Shown one piece after another: positions 7,152 to 16,088 of a stretch of 43,250 nucleotides of DNA; the stretch's first letter is position 1; the number at the start of each line of letters is the position of its first letter. This DNA comes from a virus. The translations under genes and the position numbers were made by a program. The stretch lies in the IMG/VR virus record IMGVR_UViG_3300025645_000143, positions 1 through 43,250 of that record, one strand, 5' to 3'. The notes under the pieces are model-generated. The model made no database searches. It worked only from the letters and a program-made list of their open reading frames with translations, and was not told the DNA's origin.

Positions 7152-10081
7152 TACGCTGAACCCCTTCTACGTAATAAACCGTTTCGTTGCAAGGCTGGAA
7201 CCACAATTCCAACACCAGTATCTGCCTCATTAGCTATCTCCGCTTTTGTTTGTTTCACCGCTTCTTTGATCAATAAGATCCTTTCCCCTGCCGAATTTCT
7301 TGATTGTTCGACATCTCCAAACTCTGAAGAGGTTTGGTTGATAATTGTGATATTACCATTCCCACCGCTACCTGCCACAGCAGCACCATTAGCAATATTC
7401 AAGAGTCTCCTTTGCTGCTCGAAATTGATGATTGCCTCGCCTCGGTTGCCGTTGAAGCTCACAGAATCACCTGATCCTGATGGGCCTCCTAGAATGCCTC
7501 CAGAAGCGTAGTTGCCTGCGCTTTGAGAGCTAATCGAAATCACATTAGCAAGACCAGTTGCGAGAGACGCTCCAGCCAAAGCAAATCTGACTGGAGTTGG
7601 CATCGGCGTGGGATCGGCAAGAGCATTTGAGAAGCCCAAATAGGCGTTGATTGTGGCTTGCGATATTGCCAAAGCCTTTGCAACCTTAGCGCCTTTTTTT
7701 CCAAACTGTGAAGCAAGATCGCTTAAACCTCCCAAGAGTTCAGCTTGTGCGCTTAGTTCTTCTGATGTTCGAACTTGTCTTATTCTTTTTCTCGTCTGCG
7801 CCTGCTCGTTATTAAGCCTTTCCTCAAGAGCAATCTTCTCATTCTCTGTGAGACTTTCATTTTCCATGATCAACTGTCTTCTTCGATCATAGAAGGTTTG
7901 CAATTTGACCAGACTATCCTCAAGAGATCTTTCATAGATGGAAGATCGATTGATCAAATTGTCTCTGTAAGCTGAGGTTTCTTCGTCTCGCTCGCTCTCA
8001 ATCTTTCTCGTCAATTCAGCTCTAAGATCAGATCCCGCAGCAGTGTTATTTCTAACAAGATCAAGGCGCTTCAAATAGCTAGCTTCAATTGCTGCTTCAG
8101 AGTTCAACAGTTCACTTCTGAGAATTTCAAATTCAGAAGGACCGGAAGCGCCAGAAGGAGAAGGTGAACGTGAACCTCTTGTAACAGGAGTGCCTTTAGA
8201 AGCTGCTTTGATAGCTTCCTTTGGCTTCAAACTTTCAAGAGCTTTATCTCTACCGCTTACAGCTCGATTGCGAGCCTGTGCAATCCTGGCAAGTTCAGCC
8301 TCATCAGTTAATCCGGCCTCTTTCAATGCTTTGGAATATGCGTCGATGTTGGAAATTTGCTTTCTGAAATTTGAGCCGATTCTCTCTTCCTGCGTTTGTA
8401 AATCTGACTCAAGGCTTGAGAATGCTTTACCTGCTGCACTGCTCACAATATCAGACAAATTAGCAGCAACTTTTGCAGCGGCAGCGATGTTTTGATATTG
8501 TTTCACCTGACCACTCAAGGCATCGACTTGTTGAACCAGGAAGCCAAGTCTACGCTTGTCCTCTTCTGTCAATTCTTTCGACGACCCAAACGCAAGTTGA
8601 TATTTGAGATTGATGAATTCTATCTCGCTTCTGTATCTTTGAGAAAGTTGTAATGTCTCTTCCTGCTTTCTAAGTTCTTGATCGTGAAGATTGAGTTTTC
8701 TGATTAAAACATTTTGATTTTCAACCTCTAAAACCTGCCTGTCTCTTAAATTTTTAAGAATCTTTAATGATTTATCAAATTCTTGTGCACTAAATTTGCC
8801 TTGAGATTCTCGATACAATTTTAAATTTTCAAGGTGTTTTAATTGCGCCGCTTCCCTCTGTTCTGTTAATGATTTTACCTTTTGCCTTGCATCAAGCTCT
8901 CTTGCCACAAGTTCCGCAGTGGACTTTGTAGAATCATTGTATTTTTGAAGAACAGATACATTTTCTTCTAGAGACTCTTTTAGTTTGGTCCCTTGTAACA
9001 ATTCAAGGCCAACTCGGAACGCTTCCAATATTTCAGCAGTTCCTTTAGCGATTTCTTTAAGTTTGGCTGACTCAATTATCAGAGTTCCGATAGCGCCAGC
9101 AGTCAATTTGATGTTGTCTTTCAGGGTCGAAACAGAACCGTTGAAAGTTTCGCTTTGGCGCTCCATTGCGCCAAAAGCAAGACCGCCCTCTTCTCCTGTC
9201 TTGCGAAGAACTTTCTGAAGATCGGTGAACGATATCTTTCCTTGCTCGCCAAGTTTGAAAACTTCCGCTGATGTAATGCCGTATTCTTCAGCCAGGAGTC
9301 TAATAATAGGAATTCCTCTTTCAGAGATCTGGTTCAGTTCTTCGGCTTGAACTTTCCCTTTGTTGAATGCTTTTACATAGATCGCTGCAAGCTCTTGAAT
9401 AGGTACTCCCACAGTTGCAGATAGATCGCCTAGTAACTTCAATTCCTCCTTGAGTCCTTGGGTTGATCCTTTTGCCGTGATTAATTGCTTTGCCGCTGCC
9501 GCAACTCCTTCAAGTTGGAAAGGGGTTTTTGCAGTGAAATTTGTTAAGTCTGCCAGGGTTGCTTTCGCTGCCGCAGCACTTCCCGTGACGCTAACAAGCG
9601 ATATTTCAAGAGTCTCCAATTCTGATGCCGCTGCAACAGATCCTTTGATCGCTAACAAAGCCGAAGAGACAAGGCCCACCTGAAAAGCCAATTTGCTATG
9701 ACTTTTAGAGTTTTTATCATTGGCTCTTGTATTTCTTTTAGTTGCTTCTGTGGCTGCTTTTTCAGTTTTGGTCTGCCTCAGTTGCGATTCTGTAAGGTTT
9801 TTGGTTGCTTTAGCTGCCCTAACTTCGGCTCTGGTTAATTTCAACTTTGCCGCTGTAAGTTCTTTTGAACTTTTGGCAGATTTCACAAGCGCAGTAGCAG
9901 ACTTTATCTCCGCTTTTGCTGATTCAAGTTCCGCTTTTGCAAGAGAATCTTTAGACCTTGTTAAAGCATCTGTGGCCCTCTCATTGTCCTTTGAAACTTT
10001 AGTAAGTTTATCAAGTCTATCAGAAGCCTTCTCGATTGAATCAGACTTTACGTTTAAAACCAGGCTAGTTTTCTCAGGCAT
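7151..10081 (-). CDS. Tape measure protein
   Basis: At 976 aa this is the largest single-frame gene wholly inside the window. Residues 1-120 are Lys/Ala/Glu-rich coiled coil. Residues from about 150 to 340 match the lambda-like tape-measure core (KTPFQLEGVAAAAKQLI, QISERGIPIIRLLAEEYG, NGSVSTLKDNI). Long coiled coils follow, and a hydrophobic region near 800-860 (ALAGASLATGLANVISI) may insert in the host membrane. It sets tail length and helps DNA passage. By the usual 0.15 nm per residue rule the tail would be about 145 nm. It follows the two chaperone frames, overlapping the second by 8 bases. Confidence 0.95.
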   Translation of the reverse strand: MPEKTSLVLNVKSDSIEKASDRLDKLTKVSKDNERATDALTRSKDSLAKAELESAKAEIKSATALVKSAKSSKELTAAKLKLTRAEVRAAKATKNLTESQLRQTKTEKAATEATKRNTRANDKNSKSHSKLAFQVGLVSSALLAIKGSVAAASELETLEISLVSVTGSAAAAKATLADLTNFTAKTPFQLEGVAAAAKQLITAKGSTQGLKEELKLLGDLSATVGVPIQELAAIYVKAFNKGKVQAEELNQISERGIPIIRLLAEEYGITSAEVFKLGEQGKISFTDLQKVLRKTGEEGGLAFGAMERQSETFNGSVSTLKDNIKLTAGAIGTLIIESAKLKEIAKGTAEILEAFRVGLELLQGTKLKESLEENVSVLQKYNDSTKSTAELVARELDARQKVKSLTEQREAAQLKHLENLKLYRESQGKFSAQEFDKSLKILKNLRDRQVLEVENQNVLIRKLNLHDQELRKQEETLQLSQRYRSEIEFINLKYQLAFGSSKELTEEDKRRLGFLVQQVDALSGQVKQYQNIAAAAKVAANLSDIVSSAAGKAFSSLESDLQTQEERIGSNFRKQISNIDAYSKALKEAGLTDEAELARIAQARNRAVSGRDKALESLKPKEAIKAASKGTPVTRGSRSPSPSGASGPSEFEILRSELLNSEAAIEASYLKRLDLVRNNTAAGSDLRAELTRKIESERDEETSAYRDNLINRSSIYERSLEDSLVKLQTFYDRRRQLIMENESLTENEKIALEERLNNEQAQTRKRIRQVRTSEELSAQAELLGGLSDLASQFGKKGAKVAKALAISQATINAYLGFSNALADPTPMPTPVRFALAGASLATGLANVISISSQSAGNYASGGILGGPSGSGDSVSFNGNRGEAIINFEQQRRLLNIANGAAVAGSGGNGNITIINQTSSEFGDVEQSRNSAGERILLIKEAVKQTKAEIANEADTGVGIVVPALQRNGLLRRRGSA

Positions 10082-10361
10082 TGTTTTGGGCTTCTATGAA
10101 TACAGAATCCAAGCGCATCAAAATATCAATCTCTTTGCAATTGGGGGATTTGTTTGTGAGTCTCGACCAGCTCTCAATCTCTGAAAATTTCAAAGGCCCG
10201 TCTGATTTTAATTGATGGAACCATTTGAGCAAATAGAGATATTCGGGTTTTATTTTGGGGAGATCATATAAAGCAAGAGGATCTTTTTTGAGTTGTTTCG
10301 CAGCTCTATCAAAACTCTCTTTGTTCGTTATTTTTGAATCCCCGCCAACAGGTTTTGACAA
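10074..10361 (-). CDS. Tail assembly chaperone, second frame (possible frameshift extension)
   Basis: The 95-aa frame lies between the first chaperone and the tape measure, where lambda gpT-type extensions occur. A TTG at 10361 is the only nearby start in this frame. The frame is open further upstream to 10415, so the protein may be made mainly by a -1 shift from the upstream gene, giving the in-frame run FYQAANELIPYAKRVFW. Content is helical and basic (YLYLLKWFHQL, SRLTNKSPN). If translated alone it would need TTG initiation. Confidence 0.65.
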   Translation of the reverse strand: MSKPVGGDSKITNKESFDRAAKQLKKDPLALYDLPKIKPEYLYLLKWFHQLKSDGPLKFSEIESWSRLTNKSPNCKEIDILMRLDSVFIEAQNNA

Positions 10362-10387
10362 CCAAAATACTCGTTTAGCATAGGGTA

Positions 10388-10816
10388 TTAACTCGTTGGC
10401 GGCTTGATAAAAGAATCATCACCGAAGTGCCGATCTTGCGTTGCAAAGTTATCAACTTCCCGTTGGATCTGCGGAGCGCCTTTGAAAAATTCAATGACGT
10501 TATCGACAGTGCAGGGTTTGTCTTTCTGTGACCAACCGACAACCAAAGAAGCCAGCATGCGCCTTGTGATATCTCTTCTACCAGCGGTGAAGTCTTCAGG
10601 ACTCATTTTGCTTTCTTTGCCCACAAGCTCAAGCTGCTCTCTGTCAGCAACTCCGACAGCAGATTCGAACGATGGGGAATTGACTCCTCGAAGGCGTAGC
10701 CAATTTTTTGTCTTTTGACCATTAGGTAAGTAGAGTGCCATCTCTACGCCCTCTTCGGATTTATTTACAATATTGAAAGCCTCGAAAGGCGCTTCAATAG
10801 GTGTTTCTTTTTGCAT
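10388..10816 (-). CDS. Tail assembly chaperone (gpG-like)
   Basis: This 142-aa protein sits between the tail tube and tape-measure genes, the fixed place of the gpG-like chaperone. It has an N-terminal strand region (EMALYLPNGQKTKNWLRLRG) and a C-terminal helical part with RRMLASLVVGWS and VIEFFKGAPQIQREVDNFA, the pattern common to siphovirus chaperones (DUF-type with a closing helix bundle). It coats the tape measure before tube assembly. The gene ends KPPTS in frame 0, and a possible slip site precedes the stop. Confidence 0.75.
   Translation of the reverse strand: MQKETPIEAPFEAFNIVNKSEEGVEMALYLPNGQKTKNWLRLRGVNSPSFESAVGVADREQLELVGKESKMSPEDFTAGRRDITRRMLASLVVGWSQKDKPCTVDNVIEFFKGAPQIQREVDNFATQDRHFGDDSFIKPPTS
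10408..10413 (-). promoter_or_regulatory. Candidate -1 ribosomal frameshift site in tail chaperone
   Basis: On the minus strand the frame-0 codons TCT TTT ATC contain CTTTTA. A Phe tRNA on TTT can slip back one base and re-pair fully. In the -1 frame two TGA stops end immediately upstream, then the frame is open through 10074. It is not a canonical X XXY YYZ heptamer, so this is a suggestion only. Confidence 0.4.
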
Positions 10817-10839
10817 GGTTCCTTTTTTTTTATTTGTTG

Positions 10840-12033
10840 TTAGACTGGGCGAATTCTCTGGACTGAAATGTGACTGCCCAAAGTATCATCTTTGTGAGCG
10901 GTGAAATTGATTGGGATAGTGATTGATCCATCGCCAGTCACATCAGGCTGAGTTCCTGAACCAATTTTCAGATTTGGAAGATAGATTATCATTTGATCAC
11001 CGTCGGAATCTTCAAGAGTCAATTTGAGTGTCAAAGTCTCCTCATCGACGAACTTTGAATAAATGACAGCATCTTCGAAATAGACTGTGATGGAACCATC
11101 GATAAGCGATTGTCCTACCATCGGGTCGGAAGATGTGGAGCAACCAACTGCATATTTTGCAGCGTGCCCGTTATTCACAGTAAGATTGTAATCTGTAACC
11201 AGGCAACCCGCCACGCCGTCAATCTCCATTGTTCCACTGAAAGTATCAAATGGCTCAGTATCAAGAGCAGGTGCATAGCTTGTATTTGTGGGAGCTGCTG
11301 CCGATGGTCCCACCATATCGCGACCGAAGAAGGTGAAATTTGACTTTGCCAATCCGTTAGCCGATGCACTCAAATTCCAAGATGATACTTCACAACCTGA
11401 GTAAACGAGGAAGGGTTCACCTCCGTCAAAGTCTGAAAACTCGCGAATGATTGAGAACGATTTGCGAGTATCACCAGCAACGGCGGTTGCACTCTGAAGG
11501 ACATCTTGATATGCCATGGCAACAAATTCGTCCCCGTCAATTGTTGCAATTGCAGCCCCCACAATTACGCCGTTCAGTGTATAGCTGACGGGTGGGTTGG
11601 ACCCTTCAAGGTAAAGCAAAACAACCTTTTGCGCTTTGGAATCAATACTTTCAATTTCTACCGTCCCGCTGGTGGTTGCAAAAGAATCCCCAATGGTAGC
11701 GAAAGCCGAAGTAACACCTTCAACCCGTATGTCAAAAGTGTCAGGCCCCGCCCCCGCATCATCAACCCATGTGCCTTGCAGTGCAGAAGCGATGAAGTCG
11801 TCGTAAGTCTGACTTGATAGATCCGCAGGAATATCACCTCCCACAAGACTTGCGCCCGTTCTAGGTTCTGCGGGGAATCTGCTACCTGTCAGTCGCTCAG
11901 TTGCAAGTGTCTCTTTGGTAAGTGCCAGAGTTGTCCTTGTGTCGGGTAGATATCTAAATCTAGGATCTGTCGGAATTGTGCCTCTGGTCGATTCGACCAC
12001 ATAGGCGAGTTTGTGGGCTGATGCTTCACTCAT
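10840..12033 (-). CDS. Major tail tube protein
   Basis: The 397-aa product opens with SEASAHKLAYVVESTRGTIP, typical of phage tail tube proteins of the TTP_13-like class, followed by alternating strands and a region DDFIASALQGTW. Its middle (VEIESIDSKAQKVVLLYLEG) and end (GDGSITIPINFTAHKDDTL) fit a tube fold with an inserted domain. It forms the tail tube around the tape measure. Position between the tail terminator and the chaperone supports the call. ATG at 12033 is unambiguous. Confidence 0.85.
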   Translation of the reverse strand: MSEASAHKLAYVVESTRGTIPTDPRFRYLPDTRTTLALTKETLATERLTGSRFPAEPRTGASLVGGDIPADLSSQTYDDFIASALQGTWVDDAGAGPDTFDIRVEGVTSAFATIGDSFATTSGTVEIESIDSKAQKVVLLYLEGSNPPVSYTLNGVIVGAAIATIDGDEFVAMAYQDVLQSATAVAGDTRKSFSIIREFSDFDGGEPFLVYSGCEVSSWNLSASANGLAKSNFTFFGRDMVGPSAAAPTNTSYAPALDTEPFDTFSGTMEIDGVAGCLVTDYNLTVNNGHAAKYAVGCSTSSDPMVGQSLIDGSITVYFEDAVIYSKFVDEETLTLKLTLEDSDGDQMIIYLPNLKIGSGTQPDVTGDGSITIPINFTAHKDDTLGSHISVQRIRPV

Positions 12034-12042
12034 GATTTTTTT

Positions 12043-12489
12043 CTATATGTTTGGTTGTCTTTTTAATTGAGCTTTGAAAGCTATTTCCAGAGACTTTCGA
12101 AAATTATTTTCAACTCGTCTACCTTGAGTCATTCCGACGCTTATGACAAGGACAGAGGTTGATTCGAGAGAAAACCTATTGCCTGCTGAGAAGTATTCTC
12201 TTCCCTTGTTCTCCCATTTGTTTAACTCACTTTCACCTTTGTCTTGAGGCGCGTTGAAATCAATTTGCAAGAATCCTGTTTGTTCATCGATCCCGCCTCT
12301 TCCTATCGTGCGAGCTTCTGGAGTGTTGGGTCTGTAAAATACAGAAGCCCACATTCCAACATTTTGGAAAACTTTCAAATTGCGATTTTCCCAAGCAATC
12401 GCACTTGATAAAAGAACAGGATCTCCAACTGTCAAAAAATCATTTGCAGCATTGATAAGCGCACCTCTAACATTTGTATCTGTGTTCAT
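12043..12489 (-). CDS. Tail terminator / DUF4128-like protein
   Basis: The 148-aa protein contains the run ENRNLKVFQNVGMWASVFYRP and a C-terminal basic helix (NNFRKSLEIAFKAQLKRQ), similar to DUF4128 tail-terminator-like proteins that cap the tube and join it to the head. It lies directly upstream of the tail tube gene and 2 bases after the gp10-like neck gene, as expected in siphovirus operons. The family call is from memory of pattern and order. Confidence 0.7.
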   Translation of the reverse strand: MNTDTNVRGALINAANDFLTVGDPVLLSSAIAWENRNLKVFQNVGMWASVFYRPNTPEARTIGRGGIDEQTGFLQIDFNAPQDKGESELNKWENKGREYFSAGNRFSLESTSVLVISVGMTQGRRVENNFRKSLEIAFKAQLKRQPNI

Positions 12490-12491
12490 AA

Positions 12492-12950
12492 TTATGCTTT
12501 CAAATTGTTTGAAATTCGAATGAGATTCTTTCGAACCATTCCTTCAGGGGCTTGTTTAGAGTGGCCCCCGTATTCGATACGATAAGCATATGGTAAATTG
12601 TTCGTTAAAAAAACGTCAAAGTCTTTTTCGAAATTGAGCGCCAGGACCATTTGTTGCATGTTGGCCACAGTTTTATTTCCTTCAGGATCTATCACATCGA
12701 GTTCACCAGATTTTGGACTATCAGATGAAAACTGCCAATTACCTCGAAGTCTTCCTCCAATATAACCTTCTGGCGGGTTGACTGCTCTCCCCTCGCTGTC
12801 TTTCCACAAGCTTTCCCATTTATCAGGATTGCCAACAGGAGTTTGCAGAATGACGGTAGAGAATAGTTTAAGAATGGCGAGTTGATGAAGTTCCGCCATG
12901 TCTTGAGTCGAGTCTCTCGCCCATTTAGCAACTTCAATTCCAAAACTCAT
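12492..12950 (-). CDS. HK97 gp10-like neck / tail completion protein
   Basis: The 152-aa product carries signatures of the HK97-gp10 family: an N-terminal helix, then a GGRLRGNW segment, and near the end LTNNLPYAYRIEYGGHSKQ followed by PEGMVRKNL. These proteins complete the head-tail interface. It overlaps the upstream neck gene by 4 bases (ATG at 12950) and leads into the tail terminator. Confidence 0.85.
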   Translation of the reverse strand: MSFGIEVAKWARDSTQDMAELHQLAILKLFSTVILQTPVGNPDKWESLWKDSEGRAVNPPEGYIGGRLRGNWQFSSDSPKSGELDVIDPEGNKTVANMQQMVLALNFEKDFDVFLTNNLPYAYRIEYGGHSKQAPEGMVRKNLIRISNNLKA

Positions 12951-13408
12951 AACAACCAGTCTTTCGGGAAAACTTCTTCAAGGTTTGCAACTGCCTCCCT
13001 CAACTCAATGATATTTATCTTTTGACTGATCCTACCCGCCATTGTGTAAAGAACAGGAATTCCTGCGGGATTGAGAGGTGTGGTTCCAGCCATATCCCAG
13101 ACTTTATCTTCATAAATGAAAGTGTCGCCTGGTCCTGGTTCAAACGCCAAACTTTTTGCAGATACATAAAAGAATCGAATCTTCCCGCTTTTAAAGTCTT
13201 CCTTGAATCGGTTGTCAAAGGCTTGAATTGTTCCAGAAGAAGCTGGAAGATTAACCACAGTTGCGCTTTGAATTTCTGCAATTGTGTTTGTCTCAAGACC
13301 CTCGACAGGATCGTAGTCTGAGGAGAATCGAACTATTGGCATTTCAAAGCCAAACTCTTCGATCAAATCGAAAGCGTCCTGCTGTGCCTCTGTATAGTTA
13401 AATGCCAT
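12947..13408 (-). CDS. Neck or head-tail joining protein
   Basis: This 153-aa protein is flanked by a connector gene and the gp10-like neck gene and starts in TGATG with the former, so it is a head-tail joining component by position. It holds strands with FKSGKIRFFYVSAKSLAFEPG and FIYEDKVWDMAGT, like small phage stopper proteins that present a central loop in the portal channel. The closing VFPKDWLL is close to that of the distal tail gene at 6675-7151. No specific family is identified. Confidence 0.6.
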   Translation of the reverse strand: MAFNYTEAQQDAFDLIEEFGFEMPIVRFSSDYDPVEGLETNTIAEIQSATVVNLPASSGTIQAFDNRFKEDFKSGKIRFFYVSAKSLAFEPGPGDTFIYEDKVWDMAGTTPLNPAGIPVLYTMAGRISQKINIIELREAVANLEEVFPKDWLL

Positions 13409-13911
13409 CAGATTCTAACTGAAGAAAGAGCGCCAGGAGATCCACTCATGTATGGCGCAAATAATGATGAAGCAGCGTGAAAGAGTTGCGTTCCACTTTC
13501 CGAACTGCGATCTGAAAATGTGGTTTCCAAAGGACCAACCTTTTTCTTCGTCACAATTTGACCTTGTGTCGTTACTTGTAAGTCTGTGCCATTTGCCGAT
13601 TCAATAGCAAGTTGACAGTTTGCGTCTTTGATACCTTGTGGAACTTCATCAGATGGAAGCTCGAAACCATTGACCACAAGATAGATTCTTGGAAAAGGCA
13701 GAGCTTGTTCGATCACAATTTCATCACCTTTGAATCTATCACGAAGCCCTTTCGTATAGTCTGCAGCTTTGATTGCTGCTGCTTCAATTGCAGCGTCTGC
13801 AAACGCGCTGAGATCAGAGGCCCGAGCGGTGGCATATGCTCGAACCTCTGCAACTGAGACAAATGAATTGGCCCCATCAACAAGGGAACCATCTTCTAAA
13901 ACTAGGGCCAT
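13408..13911 (-). CDS. DnaT-like head-tail adaptor protein
   Basis: The 167-aa protein begins with a variant of the phage 'DnaT-like ssDNA-binding' family: LEDGSLVDGANSFVSVAEVR, then AAAIKAADYTKGLRDRFKG and a Pro-rich strand ALPFPRIYLVVNG. Members of this family sit in the connector region and act as the first head-tail adaptor. The DnaT name is historical and does not imply primosome function here. ATG at 13911 is followed within the operon by the joining protein. Confidence 0.8.
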   Translation of the reverse strand: MALVLEDGSLVDGANSFVSVAEVRAYATARASDLSAFADAAIEAAAIKAADYTKGLRDRFKGDEIVIEQALPFPRIYLVVNGFELPSDEVPQGIKDANCQLAIESANGTDLQVTTQGQIVTKKKVGPLETTFSDRSSESGTQLFHAASSLFAPYMSGSPGALSSVRI

Positions 13912-13931
13912 ATTGAATCAGTTGTGATTTT

Positions 13932-14225
13932 TTACTCAGAAGATTCACCGAGAACTTCGCTTCTATAAAGATCGACTAGCACTGGTGTTTTGGCCTTAAG
14001 ATGGAATTGAACCTTGTTCTCCACAAGGGCCTTCTTCAACTCAACGCGACCTGATGGAGCGCCAATAGGCAAGCCCAGCGCATTGATCGTGGTAGACTCT
14101 TTAACTTCAGGAACTGCTTCGGGATCGTAAGGATCGGAAGCTGTCTTGTTGTGCTCTTCAATGGCTTCTTTGATGGAAAGTCCTTTTGAGCATCGGTTCA
14201 GAATTGCAAGTGGTAATTCGTTCAT
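13932..14225 (-). CDS. Small head-associated protein of unknown function
   Basis: A 97-aa frame begins directly downstream of a terminator that follows the capsid gene. It has an N-terminal helix region and ends in VPVLVDLYRSEVLGE-like strand sequence (KTPVLVDLYRSEVLG). It could be a head fibre, decoration or connector protein. I do not recognise a family. Being beyond the terminator, it should be made at a lower level than capsid protein. Confidence 0.6.
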   Translation of the reverse strand: MNELPLAILNRCSKGLSIKEAIEEHNKTASDPYDPEAVPEVKESTTINALGLPIGAPSGRVELKKALVENKVQFHLKAKTPVLVDLYRSEVLGESSE

Positions 14226-14245
14226 GATTTTAATTTGTAATTAAA

Positions 14246-14277
14246 AAGCCCACCCTGCACAGGGCAAAGGTGGGCTT
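14246..14277 (-). terminator. Rho-independent terminator after the capsid gene
   Basis: AAGCCCACC (14246-14254) pairs with GGTGGGCTT (14269-14277) over a 14-base loop. On the minus strand the 3' arm runs into TTTTTAATT. It lies 19 bases after the capsid stop, so partial readthrough would supply the connector and tail genes while capsid mRNA stays abundant. Confidence 0.85.
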
Positions 14278-14295
14278 AAAAAATCACCTTTGCGA

Positions 14296-15306
14296 TTAGT
14301 TGGTTTCCAAAAATGCAATAGGCACATTCTTGCGATCCACAACACGATCCCATCGCGCAGCAGTAGCAAGTTCGGCGTAGCTATTTGCAACTTTGGTAGA
14401 ACCTGCGAGAAGGTTCTGGAATCCGTAGGGATGGATCACATCGTTGACTCGACTTGTGATAATTGTCTGTCCTCCACCATCACCCGTAAGAGCTTCACGG
14501 GTAAGTTCAGAAGGCATATCAACTGGTCCTGGCGCAGTTCCAATAGATCCAGCACCGAAGAGAATAGTTGTATACTTTGGCGAGTTGCTGCCAGCAGTCA
14601 CAGTCATTTCGTCGTCAATGATGACACGATAGCCAAGATAAGTTTGGTAACGAACTGCATTGGTTGCAGGGTCAAAGTTATCTTTCAAAACTCCCAGCTT
14701 CTGAATATCAGAATAAACTTTCGAGTGCATTGCAATTGCGCTAATGCTGGTCGAGTGATCACCGAGAGTTTGCGCTGCGTCAACTACTGCGTTTTCGCTG
14801 ATTTTCATAGCAGCAGTGATGGAACCTCCTACAACATCGCTATAGGTAGTTTCCAGCATGTCGCTTGAATCATTGGCTACGTTGTCGGCAAGAATTCCAA
14901 GCATGGAATTGATAACGCGCTTTTGGTAATCAACAGCCCAATACTTTCCTTGGCGAGTTGTGATCGCTGAAACAGGCTTATTGAGAGCGAGTTCATTGGC
15001 GAGATTCATGACTGACCATGACTTATTGCGAGGAGCAACCCGTGCAATCTGCTTCTTGCTATCAACATTCGCAGGAGTTGAAGAACTCGCGGGATTGTCA
15101 GAGGAATAGTCAGGCTCGTCGTTGGTCAATCCGTTGAACTGTGGGAGTTCCAGAGTGGACCCGCCGCCGGAAACTTGTTGCGCGATGAGAGCATCGTTAA
15201 CGACAATTCCAGAGTTTAGGAATGCGTTTAATTCAGTTGCAGATTCTTGAGCGAATCGAGCGAATAGGAGCGGGTCGTAAATGTCCGCGATTTGTACAGT
15301 GGCCAT
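14296..15306 (-). CDS. Major capsid protein
   Basis: This 336-aa protein starts MATVQIADIYDPLLFARFAQ, then has an N-arm region and core pieces such as NKSWSVMNLANELALNKPVS, GKYWAVDYQKRVINSMLG and AMHSKVYSDIQKLGVLK, which match coat proteins with the HK97 fold of the P22-coat-like/DUF5309-like sort. It is placed after the scaffold gene and before a terminator, as usual for a capsid gene. It forms the icosahedral shell. A 7-bp hairpin (15327-15344) lies 20 bases upstream of its start in the leader. Confidence 0.88.
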   Translation of the reverse strand: MATVQIADIYDPLLFARFAQESATELNAFLNSGIVVNDALIAQQVSGGGSTLELPQFNGLTNDEPDYSSDNPASSSTPANVDSKKQIARVAPRNKSWSVMNLANELALNKPVSAITTRQGKYWAVDYQKRVINSMLGILADNVANDSSDMLETTYSDVVGGSITAAMKISENAVVDAAQTLGDHSTSISAIAMHSKVYSDIQKLGVLKDNFDPATNAVRYQTYLGYRVIIDDEMTVTAGSNSPKYTTILFGAGSIGTAPGPVDMPSELTREALTGDGGGQTIITSRVNDVIHPYGFQNLLAGSTKVANSYAELATAARWDRVVDRKNVPIAFLETN

Positions 15307-15353
15307 GATGTATTATTTTTTCAGGTTTGATTTCTTTAAATCAACGCCGCCAA

Positions 15354-16061
15354 TCAATCAATTTGTTGGGCGGCATATTGTTCAGGTTGCTCTCTTTTAA
15401 ATGCCAGAGTTTCGTCTGCATCCATCTCAGAAAGTTTTTTAACTGTGGACTCGCCGCCAGCTTTTGACCCTGTGGCACCGCCGCCAGACCCTTTTCCTGC
15501 TGCCAAGATTGCTTTAAACTCCGAATTGTCAATAATTTCTTTTTTCAAATCATCAATTGATGCTGCTGTCGGATTGCCAGATTGATCTAAAACGCGAGTT
15601 GTGACAGAGCCATCTTCTGCAACTTGAGTCTTCAATCTACTCTTGAGATAAGAAGACATCGCAGTCGGAGCAACAAACACTTTCCCAAGATCATCAATGA
15701 TTTTCCCCTGTGCGTTCTCCACAAGTTGAGAGTTTGCTCTTTCAGTCGCCAGGTTAATCTTCTCTTCTGCCGCTGCCAACTTCGCTTGATAGTCTTTTTC
15801 GATAGCTGCGAAATCTCCCTTTTCCCGAGCTTCTTTCAAAGCCTCTTCGATAGCTTCCTGCGTTTTGAGATCGTTAGAACTTTTCAATTCGTCGCGTTCT
15901 TTAGCTGCTTTTTTCTTCGCTGCCTTTTCAGATTCAAGCGCATTTTTCAAAGCTCCTGCGTCTTCCTCGTTGTTGGAATATTCCTCTGTGCCATCAATAA
16001 TATTGAAAGCTGCCTTCATGCCTTCGGGCAATGTCTCATAATCTGCTTTGCTGATTTTCAT
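15354..16061 (-). CDS. Capsid scaffolding protein
   Basis: The 235-aa protein is dominated by a long charged coiled coil from about residue 35 to 125 (ALESEKAAKKKAAKERDELK, YQAKLAAAEEKINLATERAN), with a Gly-rich hinge (GKGSGGGATGSKAGG) and a basic-acidic C-terminal helix. This is the pattern of DUF4355-like scaffolds directly upstream of capsid genes. It would nucleate procapsid assembly and leave before packaging. It starts at ATG 16061 just after the MuF gene. Confidence 0.85.
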   Translation of the reverse strand: MKISKADYETLPEGMKAAFNIIDGTEEYSNNEEDAGALKNALESEKAAKKKAAKERDELKSSNDLKTQEAIEEALKEAREKGDFAAIEKDYQAKLAAAEEKINLATERANSQLVENAQGKIIDDLGKVFVAPTAMSSYLKSRLKTQVAEDGSVTTRVLDQSGNPTAASIDDLKKEIIDNSEFKAILAAGKGSGGGATGSKAGGESTVKKLSEMDADETLAFKREQPEQYAAQQID

Positions 16062-16088
16062 TTTTTCTTTTGGTTCCTTTGTGGATTT

